64,000 bases of DNA from Babylonia areolata (lineage: Eukaryota; Mollusca; Gastropoda; Neogastropoda; Buccinidae): positions 5,791,588-5,855,587 of the forward strand of contig NC_134910.1 in NCBI RefSeq assembly GCF_041734735.1, read 5' to 3'. Numbering within the stretch: position 1 is the first letter of the stretch; each line of letters opens with the position of its first letter. Shown here one piece after another: positions 32,401 through 41,592 of the stretch. Position numbers and translations under genes: made by a program. The notes below the pieces were generated by a model, which ran no database searches, was not told where the DNA came from, and saw only the letters and a program-made list of their open reading frames with translations.

Positions 32401-33545
32401 TGAACAGAGTGGCATGCTGTTTGTTCCGTAGTGGGAGGCGCATGGACATAATTCGGTCTGAGTGTCCTGTTGGCAGGTTTTCAAGCTTGGAGGCAATGGT
32501 GCTCCTGACCATAAAGCCTACGCCATAAAGGCGTCTCTCGGTCTCTGGCTTGCCTGACCAGTAGAGGGTGTACCCAGCGCCGTGTTCCTGGAGGCTGCCT
32601 TCCCCTGCAAAGCGGACTTCGCTGACGGCAGCAATGTCAATGCTCAGTCTCTGAAGTTCGTGTGCGACTAGAGCGGAATGCCTTTCTGGGTGGTTGCTGT
32701 CTGCAGAGTCACGCATGGTTCGGATGTTCCAGCATGCTACCTTTAGTCCTTTTGCACCTAATTGTGAGGCAGGTGCCGGCCTTTTCTTCTCTATTGTTGT
32801 TCGACCGCGTTTGGAGATGCCCGTTGACCGCGGTTAGCCAACTGGGGGGTATGGAAATGAGCATTTGTTTGGACCACCTTTTCTAGGCCCCTCTCCGTGT
32901 GGAGCAAGCAGTGCTGTCCCTAGAAAAGGCTGCTTGGTCGTTCAGGGTGCTGCCGAGTGATGCTGTCACCTCCGGGTCAACAATCAGGCGACCAATATCC
33001 TGAACCGCCTGCATGCAGGATTGGAACTGTGGCTTCCAGTGACATCTTCCACCTGCCGTTTTCGCCCCTTTCCCATCGCTACAGGGCTTGGAATAGTTGG
33101 TGGCGCGGACGTGGACGTGTCCTTCAAGCCTGCGCAATGGAATTTTTAGGTGGAGTGCAGTGTGCGCAGTACTGGCCCCACCCTTTACACCCGTGGTTCA
33201 TCTGCCATAGCCTAGCAAGCTGGGACGGTGACAGTGAGGTCCTCAGGTCGTAGGTTTTATATCAGACTGTCCTTGTCCTAGCCTCTGGCTCAAAAACCTT
33301 CCTCGGAGGCACGGGGGCGCGGCTACTGAAAGTCGGGACATGGCCATGGACCCAGGGTCAATGCATGTTGAGACTGTCCTGCATTCCTTAGCACTTCATG
33401 GGTTTTACTTTAGACTTTTCCTTGTCTTAGATGGACTGCCTTCCCAGGCTATCGAGCACCATCTGCCCACATGTGACAGGTAGCACAGGGTTACATGGTA
33501 CCTGTGGCAGGTAGAGACCTGACCTGACAGGCATATGCTGCGTGT
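29466..33545 (-). mobile_element. large APE/RT LINE of the RTE-like group (copy e), close to full length
   Basis: A minus-strand element of about 4 kb. On the right (33545-32840) is a G/C-rich 5' UTR. The ORF (32716-29555) carries an endonuclease, RT and a C-terminal zinc-finger-like tail 'CNRCGRLCFSRIGLVSHERAC' (about 29580-29650). Only two frame changes are seen, one in a C homopolymer (G8 at 30787-30794) and one near 30200. The 3' end lies near 29470. It is among the best-preserved LINEs in the window and lies in the intron between exons 5 and 6. A relative (copy f) lies at 41593-45030. Confidence 0.82.
30193..32716 (-). pseudogene. copy e ORF: endonuclease plus reverse transcriptase
   Basis: The first 653 codons (30755-32716) are open. 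The endonuclease blocks are 'AAVSEVRFAGEG', 'YAPTLQ', 'VIILGDFNARVGQD', 'HWHLIDYILMRQR' and 'CHTDHRLVRSKL'. The RT blocks are 'NYRGITLLSIAGKILARVLLNRL', 'QCGFRANRGTTD' and 'FVDLTKAFDTVSRKGLWEIM' (motif A). After the C-run frameshift, the frame 30193-30774 gives 'GNGVKQGCVLAPTLFTIFF' (motif B) and 'LLFADDAALVAHT' (motif C, intact). The first ATG (32716) lies inside the endonuclease N terminus: the frame is open upstream to about 32833 and encodes 'GLKVACWNIRTM', so the true start is not at this ATG. Confidence 0.8.
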
Positions 33546-33759
33546 ATATGCTGAACCTGTCTGAATTTGAACAAATGACATAATGATTATTAACACACTC
33601 CCCCCTCTCCATCTGAGCTTATCTTCCACACTCCCCCTTCATAAACTGAGCTTGTGAGCACTTTACTGCATGTCTTATTGCTGTGCCTGAGTTTGGAACA
33701 TAGACGTTGGCATGCTGTTTATATCTAAATCTCTGCATCTCGTTCTATTCCCCGCAAAG
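33546..33759. other. end of intron 5
   Basis: Unassigned spacer. It ends with the acceptor TCTATTCCCCGCAAAG at 33744-33759. Confidence 0.5.
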
Positions 33760-33894
33760 TCCCGTTGGATGGTGTTGTTGGAGGCAAGTGTGACGGGGAC
33801 GACTGTAAGGACCCTAATGCTGTCTGCAATGAAGACAGCGGAAAGTGTGAATGCAAGGAAGGTTACGCAGGGGACCAATTGAGTTTGGCTTGTG
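33760..33894 (+). CDS. exon 6 of the cysteine-rich protein (6-Cys module)
   Basis: This internal exon is 135 bp (45 codons) and phase 1-1. The acceptor ...GCAAAG ends at 33759 and a consensus donor GTAAGT starts at 33895. The core is GGKC, GDDC, NAVC, SGKCEC, then LSLAC before the donor: C-x4-C-x6-C-x6-C-x-C-x12-C. The tail 'CECKEGYAGD' is strongly EGF/EB-like. Acidic residues between Cys1 and Cys3 could suit calcium binding, but I see no full cbEGF signature. A (GT)n tract lies about 70 bp downstream. This is the most EGF-like of the modules. Confidence 0.78.
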
Positions 33895-34139
33895 GTAAGT
33901 TGACCTGTGTCAGACCTGTCTTTTTACTCGCGTGTGTGAAGAATGCGAATGTGTTTTGTTCTTCATGTGTGTGTGTGTGTGTGTGTGTGTGAGTGTGATG
34001 AAGCCAGACTGGATAAGTGTTCCTTTTGATTGGGGAGTGAGCGTGCAATCGCCATGCTCCACTATTATGCTCGCATGTCACTTTAGACCTTTTTTTTTTT
34101 CTCCACAGGAACCAAACTGATATCAGGTCCATTACAATT
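33895..34139 (+). repeat. intron 6 start with (GT)n
   Basis: (GT)n at about 33967-33991; otherwise unassigned. Confidence 0.6.
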
Positions 34140-34711
34140 GTTTGTATAACTTGGCACCATCATCGGCATCCGTCAGTATCGAGATACCATCGATTCTCGC
34201 TCTGGGTGGTGATTGATACAGCATCGGGTGTGGCTGGACAGGCCACTACGAGAGTGATAGTCACCCACACACTGTGCATAGGTCTGACACTGGTCTGTCT
34301 GGAGTTCTCCGCAGTCTGTTTGCCCAATAATGCAGGCCAAGTGTCTCTTTGAACTTGGAGAGAGACCTTTCTGCACTGACGGCTTCCCAAGTGTTTACGT
34401 CGACGTTCAAGGCAGTCAGATCTGTCTTGCAAACGTCTTCATAGAGCGGTTTGAGTGTGCTTTATAGCGCACTTGGAGTGTGCATGTGGGATGTTTTCTC
34501 TGTTCCAGTTCTCCATGCATGATGTACATAGGGATCTTGCCATCGTCCATTTTCACCACACGACCAAAACAGTGAATGCATCTCTGTTTCTTCAGGGAGT
34601 GCATGCTGGATTGCAGCTCTCCGCATGATGATGTTGTTTAGAACTCTGTCCTGCCATGTGATGCTCACCATGTGTTGGAGGCAGCACACGTGGAAGTCAT
34701 TTATTTTTTGT
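34140..34711 (-). mobile_element. decayed LINE fragment (C-terminal region)
   Basis: Minus-strand pieces 'VSITWQDRVLNN', 'RRAAIQHALP..TEMHSLF', 'MDDGKIPMYIMHGEL' and 'YEDVCKTDL' match the part after the RT of the RTE-like LINEs ('ISWQDRVTNTEVL...LRWTGHVVRM.D.RIPK..LYGEL'). Many frame changes show that it is old. Confidence 0.65.
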
Positions 34712-34930
34712 TCTGATCTGTGATAAGAAAATCAAGGGAGAGCTGGACAGTACAAGGTCTTCAGAGAAGAAGCTTCCCTGTGTCAGGTGTTTCGGCCCAT
34801 AACTCCTTACTCTTTAGGGGGGCTGGGCCGCACCCAGGTCATGCCTCCTGGATGCTGGTGTGGTCACCACCTCAGGACTGTCACCTTTTCTGGCAGACGT
34901 TTTAACCACTGAGCCATCCTACGCCTCGCT
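34712..34930 (-). mobile_element. tRNA-derived SINE candidate
   Basis: The reverse complement begins GCGTAGGATGGCTCAGTGGTTAAAACGTCTGCC, a good A-box (TGGCTCAGTGG). A GTCCTGAGGTGGTGACC segment follows where a B-box would be (weak), then a body with GGCATGACCTGGGTGCGGCCCAG and CTTCTTCTCTGAAGACC. The body recalls a gastropod SINE. It separates two older element pieces. Confidence 0.5.
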
Positions 34931-35498
34931 GAGTAGGGAAATTTAATCCAGATCCAGCTGGAACATTTTTCTGCTGCTTCTGCCATTGCCTTGAGAGCCC
35001 TTGACCTATCTCTGCCAGAAATTGACAACTGTTTCATGAGGCTGTAAGCAGATGTGCTCACAATCCCTCTTGCACCAATCTTTGATTTGGAAGCCAGATT
35101 CTCTCAGGCTGCTGGCTAGCATACTTCTCGGTCTTGTAGATGTGGGCTTCCTCCATTCTGCTTTCATATGGCACAGTGAGCTCAGTCAGAATCGCTTGTT
35201 TTGTTGCCTTGGAGTGGAGAACGACATCAGGTCTCATGCCGCTTTTGCTGTTGATTTCCGGGTGTTTCTTACCCTCTGGTAGGTCAGCTCCCCAATCTTT
35301 GGCACCATCAAGCATCCCATGTTTCCGTGCTTTGAAAGTTACAGCTGTTCCTGGCCAGACTTTATTGCCTTCTGCAGAGAGGAACTTCTGGCTTCTTGGA
35401 CAATGCTCACCACGTGTGCAGTTTCTTTTAGCGTTGTGCCTCCATGTGTGCCTTCTTTGGCTCAGTGCCGCTTTGCATGGGCTGAGGACATGTACCAC
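34931..35498 (-). mobile_element. mobile-element ORF fragment with ELTVP(Y/W)E motif
   Basis: The minus strand at 35058-35498 (146 codons open) reads '...MRPDVVLHSKATKQAILTELTVPYESRMEEA...KTEKY' and ends '..WLPNQRLVQEGL'. It continues in another frame as 'KQLSISGRDRSRALKAMAEAAEKCSSWIWIK'. This arrangement (RPD, ELTVPW/YE..EEA..K..KY, a Gly-rich step, then an AAEK.S.W.W.K tail) is a recurrent C-terminal domain of retroelement-like polyproteins in fish, corals and molluscs. The RPD...ELT pattern resembles a PD-(D/E)xK nuclease core, but that is inference. Confidence 0.55.
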
Positions 35499-36480
35499 TA
35501 TTTGCTTGTATGGCAGTGTCCAGAATTCACTGTCAAACAGCAGGGTACAGTAACAGGAGCCTGGTAAACCTTAAAAGGCCTCGCTGAAGTGGCTCAAGAG
35601 CTGTTGAAGGTTTTCAGCTGAGTGTGCTGTACTGTTGCATCGTCTGTGAAGAGGTAGTCTGTTAAGCATTTCAGATGAACTTTGGTCTAAGCTGTTTGTG
35701 TGGAGTGGCTGACAGCTTTCTGTGTGACCTGGTCCAGGGATGGATGCATTCTATGATAGATACAAAGGCGTGCTTCAGCAAAACAGCAAAGAAGGCCTCA
35801 AACAGGATGGGTGTGATGGTGCAGCCTTGTTATACTCCACATTGGATGTCAGAGGTGTGTAATGTTGAGCCGTCAAAGACTACAGTACATTTTATGTTTT
35901 TGTAGTATAAAAAAGGATAATAAGGAGCCGGCATGGCATCCGATCTTGTGGAGGATCTCAAAGAGGTCGTCACTGCTGTACAGACCAAAGGTCATTGTGA
36001 GATGTAAGGGGGCTATGAACAGTTGCTGCTTTGTTCCCTGCATTTTTCCTGCAGCTGTCTGAGGGTAAAGGCCATAACGATGTTGGACCTGTTGGCTCGG
36101 AAATCACTCTGTGATTCTGAGTAGACTTTCTCTGAAAGTTCCTGGAACCTCTAGTGCTCTAGTGTGACTCGAGGAAAGTGCTACGTTTTGTAGCACTCCA
36201 CTTTCTCTCCAGCAGAGGCAAAGTATTTCATGCAGCTCAGTGATGAAGGTTCCTTCACTGCACTTCAAAATTTTAGCTTTCCCAGGTGCTTTGCAAGAAG
36301 CAAGATAGTCCAGAGCCTACGGCACACTATGGCATTCAAGGCGTCTTCAGTGGCGTCTTACAGCTGGGAGCTGTGTTCTGCCCATTAATGTACCTGGTCA
36401 TGCATTTTCTTGTCTGTGGCAGAATTCTTTGGGGCAGTTTTCCTTGAAGTCAAACACAGGGCGTGCTTGATTTTATTGAA
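35499..36480 (-). mobile_element. very decayed LINE RT fragment
   Basis: Short minus-strand matches to the RT of the RTE-like LINEs occur, for example in the 35640-36130 stretch: a degenerate motif B/C area ('CGVYKAAPSHPS..' and 'LPLHRR') and, on the right, remnants of 'TKAF' and 'QLQEKCREQS'. Frames change every few tens of codons, so it is old. Borders are approximate. Confidence 0.45.
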
Positions 36481-37484
36481 CACCCGTTTGATGTTGCTCT
36501 TGTCAGCTGTCACATGTATTTATGAGGAGAACTGGGACCAATTGTCACTGGCTGATCACATGGCATTCTGCAGATTTTTGCTGTAGGGTGCCCGGAGGAC
36601 TGGCATGTTCTGTTCACTATTTCAGACTTTTTGAGCAGCCACATCAAGGCATCAATAGCCATAATTAGTAGCCCAGACGTCCTAGCCTCTCTATGTGTGT
36701 TGGGAGGAGGGAGGGGAGGCTGTGCTATAGTAGGCCACTGGAGAGTATTTGATATGAGCAAGCATCAGGATAAAAGATGTATTTGTTTTAACGTTTTTTT
36801 GCGAAGTTGTTATTTTGTTTCTTTGTTTTCGTACTGGTTGTTTTTTTTTTGTTTTTTGTTTGTTTGTTGTTGTTGTTGTTGATTGTTGTTTTTTTTTGTT
36901 TTTTTTAAGGGGGGGGGGGGGTGTTTCTTTTTTTTTTTTTTCGTTTGATTAGATTATTGAGAGAAATCAAACTTCACATAAAGAACCGTCATTGTCAACT
37001 AAGTACAACTTTTTGCGCAATGTAATTCACTGAGAGACACACATCTCCACCCCCCACCCCCCCATTTCCCCCACCTCTCCCCTTTCCCTTTTTCTTGATG
37101 GGTAATAGTGCATGACTGATAGAACTATGTGTCATCAGCAAGGCATTTGTACATGATAAACAAGACAGTTTTCAACACAGGCGATACCTTGATTGCAAAA
37201 AAACAACAACAAAAAACCCAACAAACCTTGGCCAGTTGTGTCAAATGCGGCTGACAAAAGAGAATGAACAGAAATAAGTTTAATCATCAAGTGATTTGTG
37301 GAAAGCGTATGGAGCTCTTAAGAGAGTAATTCCTGTGTTGTGACCTTCTCTATCAGCAGATAAATATTGGTGAAGGAGGTTATATTTCTGTACAGCAAAA
37401 GCTTCAGGCTAATACTGTTACTATATCACTCATTTTTTTACCTTAACAACTTATAGATGGATAGGTCGTTCTTAAGACAGCCAT
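36481..37484. other. intron 6, unassigned with homopolymers
   Basis: TTG/TTTG-rich tract 36840-36907, G run 36908-36921, T run 36927-36942, C-rich patch 37048-37090. No coding signal was recognised. Confidence 0.5.
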
Positions 37485-37745
37485 TTTGGCTTATCACCAT
37501 TTTGAGGGATCTCTCCCTTCTTACTTATCTTTTGTCCTTAATACTTACACCTCCTTTCCGTTTTCTCAGGTCTTGTGCTGAAAAGCTGCTTTGAGTCCCC
37601 CATACCACTTCAAAGGGCCTTTCAGTATCAAGAACCTTCTGTCTGGGTTTCTCTTCCTGTGGATCTCCATCACTATCGACGCTGTCCTCTTTCAAAACAA
37701 ACTTGAAAAGCGACCTGTTCAAACAGGCCACCCCACTTTACCATC
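37485..37745 (+). mobile_element. CR1/Rex1-like LINE, 3' terminal fragment
   Basis: The + strand reads 'KGPFSIKNLLSGFLFLWISITIDAVLFQNKLEKRPVQT', parallel to the + strand at 49330-49490 ('GRISIKELPS..LFLWIPVTYQRYLLSKQT*KPTCSNRP'). 5' truncated and short. Confidence 0.65.
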
Positions 37746-37920
37746 TATTCTTCCATAACAAAGAGCTGACAAAAACTGATTTGTGACTACCTGGAAAAGC
37801 ACAACCAGAAAGAGAGTAATAAACAGTATGGAATTATTTGCTGTGACCAATAGATAACTCTTATCAATGTTTATATGTCAAAGGAAGGTCTCAGTAGGGT
37901 TATTTTCCTTTCCGGGACAG
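37746..37920. other. end of intron 6
   Basis: Short spacer ending in TATTTTCCTTTCCGGGACAG, the acceptor of exon 7. Confidence 0.6.
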
Positions 37921-38001
37921 GATCTGTTGCCAGTCAGCCTTGCACGGAAGACGCCCAGTGTGTCACTGGACTCATTTGTGATCCTACAACCTCCACATGT
38001 C
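37921..38001 (+). CDS. exon 7 of the cysteine-rich protein (4-Cys module)
   Basis: This internal exon is 81 bp (27 codons) and phase 1-1. The acceptor GGGACAG ends at 37920 and a consensus donor GTAAGT starts at 38002. The core is SQPC, DAQC, TGLIC, TSTC: C-x5-C-x5-C-x6-C. A (GT)n block begins about 20 bp after the exon end and passes directly into (CT)n. The exon agrees in length and phase with exons 2 and 4. Confidence 0.75.
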
Positions 38002-38018
38002 GTAAGTCTGAGGAATAT

Positions 38019-38107
<89 letters not shown>
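38019..38107 (+). repeat. (GT)n(CT)n compound microsatellite just after the exon 7 donor
   Basis: (GT)n about 38020-38062 followed by (CT)n about 38064-38107. The GT part starts about 18 bp inside the intron. Confidence 0.92.
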
Positions 38108-38109
<2 letters not shown>

Positions 38110-38129
38110 GGAGTGATGGGGGGTGAACA

Positions 38130-38600
38130 GAGGTTTCGAACCAGTAAGTTGCATCGAAGCAGCTCCACAAAACTTTTCGTCTTTGTGACGGACAGCGGTA
38201 CTATTTTTATGTGAAGGACCATGCCATCAGATGCCTTAGCTTCCAGGGCCAGGTATAGCTGCTGTCTGCCAGTTTCCCTGGGTTTCATGGCCAAGAGAAC
38301 AAAAGAGAAAGCAGCAATGAAGCTGGCCATGTTGACACCGCGCTGTCGTGTAGACGGTGTAGTGCTGGGTTTGCCCTTCACTCTGATGTTCTGGGGCGGT
38401 ATACTTTTGAGGTGTGGAGACATGGAGCAGAACCCCGGCCCTGGACCTGCGAAGACGGACTCTCTGCGGCAACCCAGACTGACCAGCGGTGGACAGAGGG
38501 CCAGTGTGAACAGGTCAGGCACTTCTTTGGACAGTGGACAGTCCTCCTCCACCTTCTTCGCAGTATTCACTCACAAACTACCATTACTGTAAGAAACTGC
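38130..38600 (+). mobile_element. LINE 5' fragment with a 2A-like peptide
   Basis: The + strand ORF 38221-38592 (123 codons) has a Lys-rich start ('MAKRTKEKAAMK'), a hydrophobic stretch ('VVLGLPFTLMFWGGILL') and then 'RCGDMEQNPGPGPAKTD'. CGDMEQNPGP fits the 2A/ribosome-skipping consensus D-x-E-x-N-P-G-P. It is followed by a Ser/Gly/Arg-rich linker 'RQPRLTSGGQRASVNRSGTS'. 2A-like peptides at the N terminus of LINE ORFs are known in several invertebrates. The downstream coiled-coil ORF1 is missing here; the piece ends before an A-rich stretch. Confidence 0.7.
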
Positions 38601-38735
38601 TCTAGTCTAGTTGATGGGTATTAAAAAAATAAAATAAAATGATAAAATAATTATAAAAAAACAAAACAAAACAACAACAACAAAAAAAAACCCAACTGAA
38701 ACATACTTTTTATTTATTTATTTATTTATTTTTAA
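38601..38735 (+). repeat. A-rich and (TTTA)n junction
   Basis: An A-rich stretch (about 38622-38690) and (ATTT)n (about 38708-38732) separate the 2A-bearing piece from LINE copy d. Confidence 0.8.
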
Positions 38736-41592
38736 CAGTCATCAGCTGCTATGCCCCAATGATGACCAACCATGATGACATCAAAGAAGCTTTCTACAAT
38801 GAGCTCAGCCGCACCATTTCAGCGGTAGACAGAAAGGACAGGCTGATCATCCTTGGGGATTTCAATGCCCGCGTCGGCGTGGACTTCTCCTCATGGCCAA
38901 AAGTCTTTGGACAGCACAGCACCGGCAAGTGCAACTCCAACGGACTGCTTTTGCTCTCGCTCTGTGCGCAGCATGGACTGACCATCACAAACACCCTCTT
39001 CCAACAAGTACAAGAACACATGGATGCACCCCCGCTCCAAGCAATGGCACATGCTTGACTATGTGATTGTCCAGCAGAGGGACAGAGGTAATGTTTCCAC
39101 TACACGCTGCATGAGAGGAGCAGTCTGTTGGTCGGACCATCGCCTGGTACCCAGCAAGATGAACATCAGACTTACACGCAAGCTCCAACCAGCCAGGCAG
39201 AAACCCCCAAGGAAGCTGAACATCCACCGCCTCCCTGTCACCAAGGACGTGCTGCAGCAGCAAATCCAAGTAGCTCTCCAAGAAATTTCTGCATTGACTG
39301 ATGTAGAAGAGGTATGGAGCACCTTTAGAAATGCTTTGTACACAGCAGCAGCTGACACACTTGGCTTTGTACAGAGAAACCACAGAAACTGGTTTGACGA
39401 GAATGACTCTGGAATCTCCAAGCTCCTGAACTCACTGCATATACGGTATCAGGATCACATTTCCAATAAAGGCTGCCAGAGGAAGGAGAACCAGTTCTTG
39501 CAAACCAAGCAACTCGAGCAGAAGAGGCTGCATGAGATGAAGAACACCTGAAGAGCTTCAGTCCGCTGCTGATGCTCATGACATGAAGATCTTCCATGAT
39601 GGTCTCCGAGCTGTGCATGGGCCGAGAGTCACAGGATCAACCCCTGTCCGAGCTTCGGACCACACCACCCCCCCTGACAGACAAGAAAGACATCCTTGCC
39701 AGCTGGGCAGAACACTTCAACACCCTCCTCAACAGGGACTCGTCCGTATCTGACGAGGCAATCGCAGCCCTCCCACAGCTACCAGTCAGTGACTCGCTAG
39801 CAGCCCCTCCCACCAAGGTCGAGACCCAGAAGGCCCTGAAGCTGACAACGTCAGGAAAAGCACCAGGAGCGGATGGAATCCAGGCTGACTTCTACAAATA
39901 TGGAGGCGAGGTGCTGACAGACAAGCTGACCGCCCTGTTCCAAGGGTATAATATCTGGGAGAAAGGGGAGGTCCTCCCCCAGGATTTCAAGGATGCTTCT
40001 GTTGTCCACATTTACAAACAGAAGGGAGACAAAACATCCTGCGATAACCACCGTGGAATCTCTCTCCTCTGCATTGCCGGCAAGATCTTCGCCCGCATCA
40101 TACTGAACAGACCGGTTGACCATATCTCCAACACAGTCATCCCTGAAACAAAGTGCGGCTTCCGCTCAGGCAGGGGAACATGTGACATGGTGTTTGATGT
40201 ACGCCAGATGCAAGAGAAGTGCCGTGAGGAGAACAAGGAGCTCCACATGATCTTTGTAGACCTGACTAAGGCCTTTGACACAGTGAACTGCCATAGTCTG
40301 TGGAAGATCCTCCTAAAGTTCGGCTGCCCAGAGAGCCTAATCCAGCTGATTGCGTCTTTCCACAATGGCATGCAAGTGAGAGTACAGGAAAATACTGACA
40401 TGTAGGATCCGTTCCCTGTGGTAAATGGAGTGAAACAGGGCTGCATCTTGGTACCCACACTGTTCTCCATTCTCTTCTCTGCCATGCTGATTGAGGCCTT
40501 CCAAGACTGTGACCGGGGCATCTACATTCATTTTCGCACGGATGGCAAACTTTTCAACTTGCGGAGACTCCACGCTAGTTCCAGGGTGTTTGAGGAACTG
40601 ATGAGAGAGTTCCTCTTTGCTGATGACTGCACGCTTGCTGCACACACCCATGAGGACATGCAGTTCATTATGGACAGGTTTTCAACCTCCTGCAGGTGCT
40701 TTGGACTCACCATCAGCCTCAGCAAGACCGAGTCCATGTACCAACCGGCTAGCTAACAGAACGCCAGTGCCTCCCCCCCACCTGCAATCAAGATCAGTGA
40801 CACAGAAATCAAGTCAGTCGACAAGTTTTGCTACCTCGGCAGCACCCTATGCAGCAACGGAACCCTTGATGCAGAAGTGACGCTGCACATCACCAAGGCC
40901 AGCTCCACCTTTGGGAGACTTAACAACAGGCTGTGGAACAACAAAGGCATCAGGCTAAGCACCAAGATGAAAACCTACAGAGCTGTTGTGATGACCACCT
41001 TGTTGTACTGCTGTGAAACATGGACGACGTATCGCCGTCACATTCAACAACTTGAGCAGTTTCACCAGAGTTGCCTACGAAAGATCTTCAGCATAAAGTG
41101 GCAAGACAGGGTCTCCAACCTCCAGGTCCTAGAGAGGAGCAGCCTGCCCAGCATCAAAAACCTGCTGATCCAGTGCCAGCTACGCTGGACAGGTCACGTT
41201 ATCCACGTGACAGACAGCAGGATCCCGAAGATGCTTTTGTATGGCCAGCTGGAGGAAGGCCACCGTGAACTTGGAAGACCCTGCAAGCGCTTCAAGGACA
41301 TCTTGAAGACAAACCTCAAAGTCTGTGACATAGACATTGCTTCCTGGGAAACTGATGACCTCGGCCGCTGTTGCTGGAGGATGCTGAGCTCTAGTGGCAT
41401 AAAGACGTTTGAAAACAAGAGAACACTGGCCATTAAGGAGAAGCGTGAGCGAAGGAAGCAGAGCTCAACTTCTGGAGACGTTTTCCCTTGCAACACCTGT
41501 GGGAAGTGCTGCACACATCCAGAATCGGCCTCTTCTCCCATATGAGGACACACACTGACAAATAAGCCTGCCTGCCTACTCATCCGTCAGAC
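38736..41592 (+). mobile_element. LINE of the C2H2-tailed family (copy d), endonuclease to 3' end
   Basis: The + strand starts within the endonuclease 'VISCYAPMMTNHDD', then 'LIILGDFNARVGVDFSSWP' and 'WHMLDYVIVQQRD', 'CWSDHRLVPSKM'. A connector region follows at 39140-39550 in another frame. The RT is at 39596-40405: 'NHRGISLLCIAGKIFARIILN', 'KCGFRSGRGTCDM', 'FVDLTKAFDTVN'. Then come motif B 'GVKQGCILVPTLFSILFSAML' and motif C 'FLFADDCTLAAHTHEDM' (40418-40756), and 'CCETWTTYRRHIQQLEQF' and 'IKTFENKRTLAIKEKRERRKQ' to 41545. Two in-frame stops (40403-40405 and 40754-40756), a frameshift pair around 39030-39590 and a 2-base repeat in the zinc-finger tail (about 41511) break it. The 3' end ends GTCAGACCGACGGGAG. 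Confidence 0.86.
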
